Assembly (NCBI GenBank): GCA_018296165.2
Contig: JACKQL020000011.1
Span: 1,175,001 to 1,239,000, forward strand
Reading direction: 5' to 3'
DNA length: 64,000 nucleotides
Origin: Termitomyces sp. T153
Taxonomy: Eukaryota > Basidiomycota > Agaricomycetes > Agaricales > Lyophyllaceae
The stretch's first letter is position 1. Each line of letters opens with the position of its first letter. Below, in pieces: positions 34,325-45,683 of this stretch. Below the pieces are notes generated by a model. It was not told the DNA's origin and ran no database searches. It saw only the letters and a list, made by a program, of their open reading frames with translations. The translations under genes and the position numbers were made by a program.

Positions 34325-36021
34325 TCAAGAGAGGACAGTTTTCTTCTTGGATCGCGTATGGGCCGACTTGCCACCGAGGCCAGTAAGAGGCGTCGGCCTG
34401 TATTCGTCATCTTGCTCCTCCTCGTCCTTCCTCCTTCTCTTTCCTTTCGAGTCGTGCTGGCTCTGAGAGGTAGATTTTGGGTTTTGAACACGACGAATGA
34501 TGGCCCACATGGATCGACATACACTCCTATTGAGGCGGATGTCTTGGAACTCGGCTCGAATGCCTTTGCGAAGAGCTGTGATGGCATTGGCGCGCTCCTC
34601 CATGGATTTTTTCCGCATGATATACAGCAAAACTCCTGAAGGAGGGTCAACTCAAGACGCTTGCAAGTGAGGTTGGATTGCTTACCAACGAAGATAAATT
34701 CTACAGGGGCAAGACGGCTACCGATGTTTTTGAGACCATAGTTCAGATGTTTGTTGTTGCCGATATTCCAGAAATCTACAAGCACGTCTCGAATGTCAGT
34801 TTTAAACTGCTCAGTTGGAGGATCCTCGCGTTCGATCCACTTCATCATGCTCGCTGCGGTAGGCATTTCCTCCTTAGCAGGCAGGAAATCACAACAGCAA
34901 ACAAGATATGCGATGTTCTGGAAGTCGCGTCCTCGTCTGGTATCCCATTCGAGGACGCTAGCAAGACCACCTTCCACTCCAACATGCCGGCGTTCCAATT
35001 CGCGTATCCATTGCGCCCACGGTGAAGATAAGGCCTGTAATTTTTCTGGACAATCTCAGAACCACTTATTTAAAAGTCATGATAAAACATCCAGTACCTG
35101 CAGCAGTGAGGATCATGCCCATTTGGACTCTTTGAAAAACCTCATGTTCAGCTCCAGGAGCCAAGTTACGATATTCCACTAAGACGCGTAAGAATTATTA
35201 TTTAAGATTCTTCAGATACTCACCGCAAGTTAGAAGATGCTCTAGGAACCGCTCCTTATACATTTCCGGTAGCTCTGCCTTAATGGTTCGTGAAACCTGG
35301 GGAAGTGTAAACCACCACTGTTTCTTCGACTTTGGATCCTTGACTGTCAGAATTGAGCCCCAGTGATAGTTCAATGTATCACAGTGTGGCACCTACAAGG
35401 AATCTAAAAAGAACTAGATGAGAATACATAGGTAGGAGAATTTGGGAAAGATGACTCACTTGACCATCGCAAAACTTCTGTATCGAAGTTAAACGCTACC
35501 CAAAAACACTCAGTTCCTGAGTAAAAGCCATTTACGCGGGTTTTCACCTGTTTTCCATCCACGCATACCCGAACCTCTTCATTAGGATCGTCCTCAGCAG
35601 GATGCACGGCAAACACGATTGGCGGGACGTAGTAGTTGTGAAAAAGAGAATGGATCAGGAAAGTTTGCTTGACTTCAGTCCATACAACATCTGCAACAGC
35701 GAGGAAGTTCAGGGGGAGTACGGCTGTAGAGACCGAGAGATCACCTGCCTCGTTGATAGGAAGGCTCCAAATCAATGCCGCCGTCGTGTATCATATCTTA
35801 CAAGCTGATGTCTAGGCGACTTATGATGAAAATACACGAAACGGCGTACCATGTAATTGTCGTATCGTTAATTTGGTCTCCGTGTATTCTGGTAGTGCAC
35901 CGCGAATCCTGAAGTGGTCAGAATTCTCGTCTGAATCCTGGTCCTCATCGAGCTCGTCAACGTCCATCTCGTAATCAGGTTCTTCCTTTGGCTTTGGAGA
36001 GTAGCTCATTGAGTGTGACAT
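34325..36021 (-). CDS. DUF262 (GmrSD N-terminal) domain protein, fungal
   Basis: The N-terminus MSHSMSYSPKPKEEPDYEMD is acidic and disordered. It is followed by TKLTIRQLHGDMIHDGGIDL, EPSYQRDVVWTEVKQTFLIH and SLFHNYYVPPIVFAVHPAED, then VRVCVDGKQRLTSIQKFCDG, the DUF262 core with its DGxQR-type motif (here DGKQR). Later exons read HWGSILTVKDPKSKKQWWFT, LPQVSRTIKAELPEMYKERF, AYLVCCCDFLPAKEEMPTAA and MMKWIEREDPPTEQFKTDIR. The C-terminus is basic with candidate nuclear signals (KGKRRRKDEEE; TRSKKKTVLS). DUF262 is best known from prokaryotic type IV restriction and phage-defence proteins, where this motif binds or hydrolyses nucleotide. The HNH nuclease (DUF1524) that often accompanies it is not visible. 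Function in fungi is unknown. At least eight introns; one has a GC donor. Confidence 0.82.
35691..35748 (-). other. probable GC-AG intron in the DUF262 gene
   Basis: The conserved PSYQRDVVW block is split. The frame is kept only if the exon ends in CGAG and the intron begins GCAGGT, ending GTTGCAG before ATGTTG. Using the GT three bases downstream breaks the frame. Length 58 bases. Confidence 0.7.
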
Positions 36022-36125
36022 GAGGGAGGAAGGCGTAAACGACGGGGTGATTTTTATTTACATAATTATTCATCGAAACAACTACTTACCCGCGATCAAC
36101 ACCCTCAAGCGAAGCTCCTGACCTT
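36022..36125. promoter_or_regulatory. 104-bp divergent promoter
   Basis: The DUF262 gene and the uncharacterised gene to its right start 104 bases apart on opposite strands. The gap is AT-rich around 36050-36075. The two are probably driven from one shared promoter region. Confidence 0.4.
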
Positions 36126-37615
36126 ATGGCGGAGAATGTCAAGATTCCACTGCCCAAGTTCATCAAGGTCTTCACAGCCAATAACATAGCTGTTCCAAAG
36201 GCCATGGCTCTTTCAGCCAAAATGTAAGCAACCAATCACTCTGAAAGAGCCCCTTTCACGTAATCAAGATATAAGCAATCCAATACGCCTGCGCATCTTG
36301 CTCAGTTGGACGACAGAAAGTTGATCTCTGCTGGGATAGACAATAAGGACGACCGAAAAGCTATTATAACTGCCCTGCGTCAGTCCGGATACTTGTCAAG
36401 TGACCCACGCAAGAAGCTTGAGAAGACTGAAGACGGGACTGCTGCTGGGCCATCCACAACGAGCGCTGTTCAAGCTGTAGTACGTCTTGGCATCTATTCT
36501 CTGAATTCAAGACCTTAAGTCACAATATGCAGATTACCCCACCAAAACGCAAGCGCAAGAGACCCGACGATCATAATGAATTTCTACCGAAAGGTCCTGT
36601 TGATGAGGCAGCTAACTATGGTAGCTTAGATTTTGGCGAAATATTGGATGAAGAGGTGTGTCTTTACCCTCAGTCTTCAGATATACTTAGGTAGACTTAG
36701 GTTCGACCCTCTCACCCTCCAGATTCTGATGAGAAAGACAACCGAGGTCAACCGGGCTCCCATTATGACGCTTTGGGCAATGACTGTGGCTGAAAGGCTT
36801 GGATTCCGTAGGGAAGAAGCGCTTAGCATCGGTCAATCGCGTCTTCAATCTACCTTCAACATAGACTGAACGGTCTCCGTAGCATCTGTATACACAGAGA
36901 TGAACGCTATGACCAAAGGAGTGTCTCTTGGGATATACCAAAATAGGAAAGAACAGGGTAGGGAGGCTGTCAAGGGCGGTTCCCAGTCCTATATTGAATT
37001 CATGGGAAGACGGTACGTTTGATCTATCCGAATCTTCTTTCTTAGCAGTGTAAATGATCTCCTTGTTTGCGCAGAATGTGGGTGAGCGTTAGTAGATACT
37101 CCCAGCACACTTCTCATCAGTCTACCAGACCTCTCTACCGAACACAGATGCAACAGTGGCGGGCGCTCTCCGATGGAGCACCTGTCGAACCCAGTTCTGC
37201 ATTTTCCTATGTATCTCGCGCCTTCCGTCAGACCACACCTTATATTACTGGTGCTCTGAAACTCCTCGCAAACAGTTTCGATGTCGAAGAATTGAATGGC
37301 TTGGCTTGGGGTCTATATGCAGAGTTTCGACCAACTGTCAACCGCTGGGGTGCAAGGTCTGAAGTCAAATGTTCAACTATCTTGGATCTAAGGAAGAAGG
37401 GTTCGGAACCTGCCACAATGCATGTCGCCAACACAGCAAACAACATCCACGTCAAACACGATGCAGTAGACGATAACCCTCCAGATCAGAAGAAGACAAA
37501 ACTTCTTTCTCTAGAGGAGTATGAAGCTGCTTTGGATGAAGATTTTGACTACAAGTTTATTGGTCCAGACCTTACCAACAGCAATGAGGTGTCATATCCA
37601 ACAATCAGGCAGTGA
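36126..37615 (+). CDS. uncharacterised fungal protein family (SAM-like start, conserved core)
   Basis: About seven exons. The start MAENVKIPLPKFIKVFTANN and ALSAKIYKQSNTPAHLAQL lead to DDRKLISAGIDNKDDRKAII, which resembles a small helical (SAM-like) domain. A basic linker follows (PPKRKRKRPDDH, a likely nuclear signal). The core reads ILMRKTTEVNRAPIMTLWAM, TVAERLGFRREEALSIGS, VYTEMNAMTKGVSLGIYQ, SYIEFMGRR, FSYVSRAFRQTTPYITGALK, LLANSFDVEELNGLAWGLYA and FRPTVNRWGARSEVKCSTIL. The density of invariant-looking Trp, Arg and Gly suggests a real, constrained domain, and I recall similar unnamed proteins in other fungi, but cannot give a function. The motif-like MTLWAMTVAERLGF could be mistaken for an enzyme signature; I see no known catalytic pattern. 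Confidence 0.75.
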
Positions 37616-37669
37616 GTTACCATGCTGTAATATACTCTATAGTCATCTATACACTCAGCCCGTTGTATT

Positions 37670-39257
37670 CTACAACTTCTGGATAACTGCAGAAGTGAAC
37701 TCTGAAGTGGTTGCAGAACCTGAGACAGAAATCAGAATGGCTCATTGCTTGAGGAGGGTTACATACCGCCCATATCGGCAGTGCGAACTTTTCCTGAGTT
37801 AATGACGTCAAAAGTTGCGGCAGCAATGCTGTTGGCGATGGAGTCGAGACTGGAAGGTTGGTCACGTCAGTACGATGAGGGAGGTGGGCGTATTGCGGTA
37901 ACTTACCCAAGATGCCTGAGCATCATGGTTGCACTCAGTATCATGGCTGCCGGGTTGGCACGATTAGTACCCATGATGTCGCTAGCGACGTGACGACATC
38001 CAGGCTCAAACAGGGCATATTCCTATAACGATGAACGTGGAGACGAAAGAAGAGATTTTATGGTTTACAAACCTTTCCAACGTTGCAGCCCGGAACAATA
38101 CCAGGGCCACCAACAAGGGCGGCACCAATGTTAGACACGATGGCACCATACAAGTTGGGCATTACCATGACATCGAATTGGCCAGGTCGTGCTACAAGTT
38201 GCATCGAGCTTGAAAGGACATCTGAGACGGGATGTTTTAATCCGGAACCAAAAGGAACGCACGTATTATCGACGATCATGTCGTTCGACTCAATACCCGA
38301 AGACTTGTACTCTTCAGCAACGCGACGGAAGGTGTTGAGGAAAAGACCATCACCAAGCTTCATGATGTTGGCTTTGTGCACACATGTCACTTTCTATCCA
38401 AGGGATAAGTTGAGTGTCAGCAAGAAAAGATATCAACCAACCTTGCGGTTGTTCTTCAAGGCGAAATCAAAGGCAAAACGTGAAATGCGCTCGGCCTTGG
38501 CGCGCGTTGAGACCTTCAGACTCTCTACGACACCAGGATAGCTCTGATGCTCAAGGCCCGAGTACTCTCCCTCGGTATTCTCACGAATGATGGCAAAATC
38601 GACGTTGGAGTGTCGGGTGGGGAAACCAGGGAGAGACTTGCACAAAACGAGAGAGGCATAAATGTCTAGTTGTTGGCGCATGGCAACATTCCATGAGATA
38701 TGACCAGACTGTGATATGGGGGTGAAGAGTATTCCTGCGCGGGTTAGTTCGTGTTGAATTTCCGACAGGAATTAAGAGCCTATGCACTTACCTTTGAGGC
38801 CGACTCGGTTCCGCTTCAGACTTTCCATGGCTTGCTTAAAGAGTGCTTCGCCGGAGGAGGACATTCCAGAGACATCATATTGTTCCCACTCGATGGGAGC
38901 ATTGACGTGATCAAAAATCTCCTTAACGGAGTCGGTAATCTCTGCACCAATTCCGTCGCCGGGAATGAGGGTCACCTATAGGGTAAAATCGGCATTCGGG
39001 AAAAGAAGAGAGACGAGAGACAGACTGTATAGACACCACCATATTTAGTTGTTGGCTATACATCTTGGTGAGCAGTTTGGACGAATTAGAAAGATAGCAC
39101 AAACCCTATGGGAAACACCAGGGAAGTTGCCAGGAATGTTTGTGGCATAGGACCTCTACGAACAACCGTTTCAGGTAATCATATTGACGAGAGAGTATGT
39201 ACGAACAGACTGTGCGACCAAGGGACGAGCAATAGCAGAAAGGGCGTTGCGCAACAT
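37670..39257 (-). CDS. IDH1: NAD-dependent isocitrate dehydrogenase, subunit 1
   Basis: Mitochondrial TCA-cycle enzyme subunit that oxidises isocitrate to 2-oxoglutarate with NAD. The start [20 protein letters not shown] is a targeting peptide. Tiny exons give ATNIPGNFP and TKYGGVYT, leading to [20 protein letters not shown]. Further blocks are [80 protein letters not shown] and [20 protein letters not shown]. The last exon is [15 protein letters not shown]. The sequence around the substrate site (SGHISWN rather than the catalytic-subunit form) fits the regulatory IDH1 subunit. One 54-base intron (about 38222-38275) is in frame and stop-free, so predictors may include it as 18 extra residues before SMQLVARP. 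Confidence 0.9.
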
Positions 39258-39926
39258 CACAGACGTTGGTGGTATGGGCGGAGAAAGGTAGAAAGGGTAG
39301 AAATCGGGGCCCCGGTGCGGAAGATAAATCCCTTAATGGGTCATCACTATGTCGCCTCCACGTGGTCGGGATCGTGACCCCCACTTATCGAACGTCCTCA
39401 AGACAAACCAGCCTACAGCTGCCAAGTTGCCAATCAAAGAAAAACAATAATCTCAATTCCTTGCTCATAAATGGGCAGTTTTTCGACCTGGAGAGTTCTA
39501 GTTTAACGAGTGAGCATGAAAATAACAACTTGAAAACTGGTCTTTTATGCATTTCTGTATCTTCTTCTGACCGGTCTGTCATGTAATCATTTTTGATCTG
39601 GTTCTTTAAATTTAATTCAATTACATATTGACATTTGAAAGTCAAAGAACTTGTTCGTATCAAGTTTGTTCAGGACTCAGGCAAGGAAGGGTGCTGGAGA
39701 CGAAGTCGGCGCATTTCTAGTCTATAAGTTTGAAATGGAAAAGTACCGAGCAGGCTCATCAATGCAAAAGACGGTCATCTGATCGTGATCGGATGAATTA
39801 TTGGCAGAGATTATTTTCTTCATTTGACATCACACTGACAGTTCCACACCGTACTATATTATGCCACCGAGTAGTTAAGCTGTTTGTCTACTACGGCATT
39901 TCTCGGTCTCTTTCTACGCGTAGTTC
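39258..39926. other. intergenic, divergent promoters
   Basis: About 670 bases between the starts of IDH1 and the alpha/beta hydrolase. The centre (39440-39660) is AT-rich. No supportable gene, repeat or RNA feature is visible. Confidence 0.55.
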
Positions 39927-41856
39927 ATGGATATTTCTGAACTTCCGGTTCCCATTCGCCAACGATCTCTGTCGTACTACCTTGCCTTGTTCTGCATTGT
40001 CGTACCATTTTGCTCGACAATTCCTTTTGCTTGGCTATACGTACTCTACGTCGTTGGAACTGGTACAGTGTGGTACGCGTTGAATATATCATCGACTTCT
40101 AAATGGCTGTTCCCTGTCGCCCTTTGTGAGGTCAAGGATTTACCAATTATTCCTTCACACTGAGAACGTGGCCTGACGCGGAACTAGGTGCTCTTCAGTA
40201 TATATCAATATTACCTGTGGCGCGTTGTTTCACCACCGGCCCCATATGGTCCCGGCGACCCTGGGGAGATCCAGGCTGCTTTCAAGAGACTGCTCAAGTC
40301 CGGTCTCACCCCCCCAACCAATGGCGGAGACGAGGGGTCACACCGGCCAGGCAGCCCAGAAGAAGACATCGTCCAGCTTGAATTTGATGATCCGCGTGCC
40401 ATCGATTTTCGAAACGCTTTGCGACCTTGGTTCGGCAACGCAACATGGTCTTCCATCAAGCTCCATCAAGTTCACCAATGGCTTTACTGGTCGATCTATA
40501 ATGCAGATATGCCTTCTTACGAAAGCCTGACCGCCTCTCAACAGGCTGTTATGGCAGGTGCGCTTAACCTCCTCCAGAAGCGCTGCGGATGCATCTTCGA
40601 AGAGGGCTCTAACCCTTCTGTTGAAATTATGAGGATGACTTTGGACAGAGCCAACGTTATTTTGCGTCCTTTCACGTTTTATCTGGCAATTTTCCTAACA
40701 AACCTCAGTTTGAAGAAGTGGTTTCAATATGCTTGGAGCGTCCGTTTTGATCATCACAACGGTTTGGAGTATGTATCCCGTAGTTCCTTTGTCAGAATCA
40801 AAATACAAAAACGCTGTATTCCAGATATCTCATCCGTATTCCCAAGCACTGGGATCCCGTCACAGGACCTCGTCCCTTGGTTTTCATTCATGGTCTGGGA
40901 GTGGGTCTACTCATGTACAGCAACCTCTTTCAACACCTTTTGCGTCAGTTTTTGGATCGCCCAATACTTATCCTACTTCAGCCCCAAATTAGTCAAAATA
41001 TCTTTCACTCCAGCTTTCTGAAGCCTATGACGCGACACGAAACAGCAGAATGTCTAGCGAATTTGCTCATTGAACTTGGCTGGGTGTATCATGATCTGAC
41101 TGATGGAAACGACACTGAAGGAGAGAGGCAAATCGCGCGATCGCTGGTCGGAAAGAGGCGGAAAGGCGTTACTATGTTAAGCCACTCGAAGTAAGGCGCC
41201 CGGGATCTGCGCTGCCTCTCGTACTCACTCGAAATGCAGTGGATCCTATATACATACATGGATGCTGAAGGGTCATAACAAGATGGTCGGTCGGTCTTGC
41301 TTCATTGACCCCGTTACCTTCTGCTCCTGGGAGGGTGGTATGTCTAGATCTAACTTGTTTAGGATGTTAGTATTCATATTATTTCTGTTCTAGATGTGTG
41401 CTACAACTTCTTATATCGCCGCCCCAGAACAGCAAGTCATTCAGCTATTGTCCAATCTCCGACTGACTCGATGACAGGCAATCGAAGTCTTGATGCGTTA
41501 CTTTGTTGCAACAGAAATAGGTGTAGTCAATCTCCTTGCGCGACATTTTGATTGGACTTCGAATACGCTGTGGTTCGAAGAAATACCAAATGCGTGTGAT
41601 CCAACAAAATCCTTTTTCCTTCTCGGCGGGCAAGACTCCATCGTTCACTCTGAAGTGCGTTTCTTGTTTTCTTGCCGCCTCGACATCATAACTCTTATTG
41701 AGCGATTACTCAACGCAGCGTGTCAAACGGTATCTTACTTCCCACGGGGTAAAAGGAGGCTTGTGGTATGACCCCGTCGGATCCCATGGACAAGCTCTAA
41801 AACCTGGAACACGCGGTCATCTCGAAATTCTCCGCTGGATTCGAGAGGAAATTTAA
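39927..41856 (+). CDS. alpha/beta-hydrolase fold protein with N-terminal membrane segment
   Basis: The N-terminus (MDISELPVPIRQRSLSYYLA) leads to a hydrophobic region LFCIVVPFCSTIPFAWLYVL, a probable anchor. A long central domain follows (KLHQVHQWLYWSIYNADMPS; GALNLLQKRCGCIFEEGSNP). The hydrolase part begins YLIRIPKHWDPVTGPRPLVF with IHGLGVGLLMYSNL (oxyanion HG). The nucleophile elbow, completed across an intron at about 41191, is SHSNG, so the serine sits in SxSxG rather than GxSxG. The acid is in GGQDSIV and the catalytic His in GSHGQAL near the C-terminus. Substrate unknown; lipase or esterase-like activity is a guess. Several exons between 40750 and 41500 are short. Confidence 0.75.
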
Positions 41857-41905
41857 TGATCTTATATTAGGTCCCATACACTTATACCCCAACACTTTGC
41901 TCGTT

Positions 41906-43098
41906 CTAGTGTAGATGTAGATCCCTCAATTTCGGAAACAGAGTGAGCGCATTATCTCCCACTACCATCCTAAGTCTATCATTGTCTTTGCCATAATGTT
42001 CCTTAAGGTTCTTTGTGTACCATTCTGCCATATCAGCACTGACAGCTATGGAGAAGAGCAAATGTATATCAGCCTCTTAATATCTAGTCATTCCACTTAA
42101 TTACCTGGAAAGTCAGTTCCGAACAGAAGTCGATCTGGAGGTACAAACGTATCCAGACATGCTAGGGTTGGGCTGTATGAGCTCAATGCCGTCTCGTAGT
42201 AGTAAGTCCTGAAATCTTCCAGAATCTCTTCAGGTGATAGCGAGCATCCCATGTGATTAGAAAGAACAGCGACACGCGGCGCAAGCATTGGCGTGGTCCC
42301 CCCGAGATGCGCCAAGATAACTTTCACGTCAGAATACTTTCTCTTGCGCCCTGAAACAACGAGATGAGCTGCTGCTTTAAAGGTCTCATGCGGAACCTAG
42401 TTAACGGGAATTGATCAGCAGTATACTTGAACGAATGAAGTGTAAAATCGTACCTGAGAAACTGGAACGCATAAAAATGGGTGGGGATCTGGGGTGGATG
42501 TCACCTGAGCACCATGGAGGAAAACCACAGCTTTTCTGCGATGCAATTCAGCCCACACTGGATCATACCGGTCATCTCCAACATATTCTGTGCGAAATTC
42601 TAGAAGATTCTTGATTTTGTTTAAGTATGTTCTTACTTGCGTTGGAACCAACACCATAAGAAGATGACATGGATATCCCTACTGCATGCAGTACATCTAA
42701 GGCGTGTGATATTTCCTCCAGGACACCTGATGGCAATAGCAGAGGTAAGATAGCCATCAGGTCGAAATATGACACTTCACTGGCTTACCCTCGACATCGT
42801 CTAGAAACGGTATGCAAGCGAAAAATGCGAATCTCGCAGGATAAGCGCGTACAATTGAGGACATCATTGTGTTTCGCTGCCTTGCTTGATTGCGGTTCTC
42901 CTCGCATATAGATCCAATGGAGAGAGCCGGGAGCGAGAGGATGGCAATGTCAATGCTTGACGCGTCCATTGCCTTTATGCTGACCTCAGGGCTCCATGGC
43001 AATGTGCCTACGGGGGTCTTCCATCCCATTTTCAAATTTGACGTAGCTTTGTTCAAATCAGCCGGGAAGAAATGGTGATGAACGTCAATGCACAACAT
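41906..43098 (-). CDS. metal-dependent amidohydrolase, ACMSD-like decarboxylase family
   Basis: TIM-barrel metal-dependent hydrolase of the amidohydrolase-2 family. Metal and active-site motifs: MLCIDVHHHFFPADLNK (HxH), HRRKAVVFLHGAQV (His), VILAHLGGTTPMLAPRV (His) and DRLLFGTDFPA (Asp). The middle has ISHALDVLHAVGISMSSSYG and KYVGDDRYDPVWAELHR, and the C-terminus is VVGDNALTLFPKLRDLHLH. Members include alpha-amino-beta-carboxymuconate semialdehyde decarboxylase and gamma-resorcylate decarboxylase; the actual substrate cannot be read from the sequence. About five introns; length near 330 residues is normal. Its stop is 50 bases from that of the convergent hydrolase gene. Confidence 0.82.
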
Positions 43099-44456
43099 TC
43101 TTCAGAATGGCGTCCTGAAGGGAGGTTGATGCACTGTCAGCATATATCATCAACTGCTCACATGTACAAGTTCAATGCATGACAATATTTACATAATGTA
43201 AGCTCACTGTACAAGTCCCTTCGGCCTGTTCTTTGACAATGAATATTCAGTCAATCACCTAGCGCTGTAGATGAGACAACATCGAGCCTAAAATGATCAG
43301 ACCACTGTAGTCTTGCTTTCCGTAGGTCCTTTGTCTGGCTATGAGTCGGTTTCGACATGTTTGCGAAAACACAACGCCGTCACAGCCATTCGAGAAGCGT
43401 ACGGTAGGTTCCGGTCTGATAAAAAAAAGTTGGGTGTTAAAATTGTTATAAAGACGCGCGAGAGTCCGATATACTTATCAAGATGGATTTGACCACACTG
43501 CAAAGCTCATGCCATCGATGTCTATCAAACATCTCGGTCATTATCTCTACCTTGGATGCATAGCTCGTCAAACGACACGGTATGATGATCGAAAACATAT
43601 GCTACCAAATCCTCAGGATTACTTCAGTTCATGTATCAGGCTCGGGTCAACGTTGATTCTCGTCCGGAATCAGCTGGAACTTTGCGCTACCGTCGCTGAG
43701 TACCAATCTCCAATGTCCCTCATTCCCGAATTGAATTGGTGGGACACGAAGCGGATGAAATACTATGTGCTCATGCTAGTGGGCTGCCACTCAGTGAAAT
43801 ACGCTGCTGAATATGGCGAATCTTTGCTCGAATAATATCAGAACAGAAGGTCGTTTCTCTACTCTAATATGGCATAAGGTAGCAAATCATCATGATGTTT
43901 GACTGCCAAAGAAGACAGACCACACTGTTGTGGAGCATTCGTGGCATACGTGGTATTGCCTCTTGATTGCCTGTTGGCGATGATGTATTGAACTTGTTTG
44001 TTGTCTCGCCCACTCGAATGCTCCGTGCGACATCCTTCGGGGAAGATCTAGTTCTCGTCCGTTCGATTTTCAAGCACATGTATAATCTGCCATTGTTCCC
44101 TCATCGGCTCTTCCTGTTAAGATTTCAGCTTGGAAACTATCAGTTTGGCCCTCAGCGTCAATTAGCAGGAAAAGCGACCGGTAAATTTTACTATAGATAC
44201 TTACAACGAACGTGCTTGATGTTATATATCTTGATCTCTTTGTTTTACATTTTGTAGGCTGAGCTCTCTTACTATAACAAGAGTCCCGCACGACCAATTC
44301 TATTTTTTGTCATATGCGGCTGCATGAAATAAATTGGGAGTTGTCATGCACTTTTTCACCACTAGTTGGCGACATATGTATATATTTCCAAACCTTACAA
44401 TAATGCTCATACTCTGGACTTATTTACGTCGAATAGAATGTAGCGTGGGTCAACCT
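43099..44456. other. intergenic, about 1.35 kb
   Basis: Between the start of the amidohydrolase and the 3' end of the dehydrogenase. Apart from the orphan frame at 43509-43835 I see nothing supportable. The right part (44150-44440) is AT-rich. No repeat found by eye. Confidence 0.45.
43509..43835 (+). CDS. orphan open frame, possibly a gene relic
   Basis: An ATG-started frame of 108 codons (MPSMSIKHLGHYLYLGCIAR to EYGESLLE). Amino-acid use is protein-like (MKYYVLMLVGCHSVKYAAEY), but I recognise no family, and no flanking exons could be joined. It may be a remnant of a decayed gene or chance. Confidence 0.2.
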   Translation: MPSMSIKHLGHYLYLGCIARQTTRYDDRKHMLPNPQDYFSSCIRLGSTLILVRNQLELCATVAEYQSPMSLIPELNWWDTKRMKYYVLMLVGCHSVKYAAEYGESLLE

Positions 44457-45449
44457 TTACTTAGCTCTGTACGGCTGACATTCGTCAGAATCCCAGGAAA
44501 CAAATTGTCCGTTGAGGGCAGGCTGGGCTCGAAGTGCCAATGCGGCGATTACGTGCCCTGCGTCCTCAGGCTTGACAAGTTTGCCTTCACGATGAGCCTT
44601 GACAAACTTCTCGTGGTCCTTCTTCGCCAAGACTGAACCTTCGTTCGCGCGCAGGGTGGCTTGCATCTGTGCTTGCAAATGAAGATGTGTTCTGAGGATA
44701 GTTCAAGGAGACGACGTACATCGGTGTTCACCATTCCGGGGCGCAGAGCCACGGAGATAATCTTAGGTTCCTCCTCTGCCATTGTTCTGGATGGAGTATT
44801 AGACGTTAGACTAGATATGATACCACGAATGTGATACCTGCATAAAGAATTCATAGCGGCCTTTCCTGCACTGTAGGGGCCCCAGCCCACTGAACCCTTG
44901 ACCGCAGCGCCAGAGCTTACGAAAACTATCCTCCCTCCCAATTCACTCCTTCGTAGGGCAGGTAATCCAGCTTTGAGAGCAGTGACGAGAGAAAAGAAGT
45001 TAACGTCAAAGTGTTCTTTCCATGCAGAAAGCGGAGAATCTCCTCCAATGCGTCCGACGGGCTCGAGTACACCCGCATTGAGAACAAGACCGTCTATGTG
45101 TTTATACGTTTGTTCAGCACGAGCCATGGCGTCGTTTATGGACGATTCATTCGTGCTGATGACAATATTTAAACCGATAAGAGCATGGTAGTTGCAGCTG
45201 CAGGTTGAGACTGACACTTACACATCACACGGCACAATGAATAAGTCGTCTGAGGACAATGCGACCAGCTCCGGACTCTGAGTCCGGGAAAGCGCAACGA
45301 CCTGAGCGTTGAAGTTCTTTAAAAGAAGTTTCGTAACAGCCAACCCAATACCTCTATTATCGAACAATCAGATCAGCAGTCAACCTCAAGGGAAAGAAAT
45401 ACCTAGAAGCGCCAGTAACGACGACGACAGGTTTGCGGGGTGATGCCAT
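44457..45449 (-). CDS. short-chain dehydrogenase/reductase
   Basis: Classical SDR with a Rossmann fold. The first exon MASPRKPVVVVTGAS joins to RGIGLAVTKLLLKNFNAQVV, giving the TGxxxGIG cofactor motif. Further motifs are DGLVLNAGVLEP (NAG), GRIVFVSSGAAVKGS (catalytic Ser) and GPYSAGKAAMNSLCR (YxxxK), then ALRPGMVNTDMQATL. The C-terminus ends FVSWDSDECQPYRAK. The absence of an acidic residue right after the second strand (ALSRTQS) favours NADPH. It resembles the yeast YIR035C/YIR036C benzil-reductase-like group. Five short introns. Substrate unknown. Confidence 0.87.
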
Positions 45450-45683
45450 GAGCAGAAACTTGAAGACTGTATACTCGGCTTGTTGTTGCCGTCAATTTGT
45501 GGACAATATCATGGCGCACACTTGACAGTTTGTTCAGCTCAACATCTACACGTAAAGCACTTAGGTATTCGTAAAGCACTTAGCTATTAGTTATATAGCA
45601 GGTAAATATCACAACAACAACATAGTAACAGAAATTCACATGTACCGCAGGTTTCATTGTTTAGTGATGCTTATGCTACAATT

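Noticed and set aside
36690..36722. GGTTCGACCC, another B-box-like string
   Set aside because: It lies in an intron of a protein gene and no cloverleaf can be drawn.
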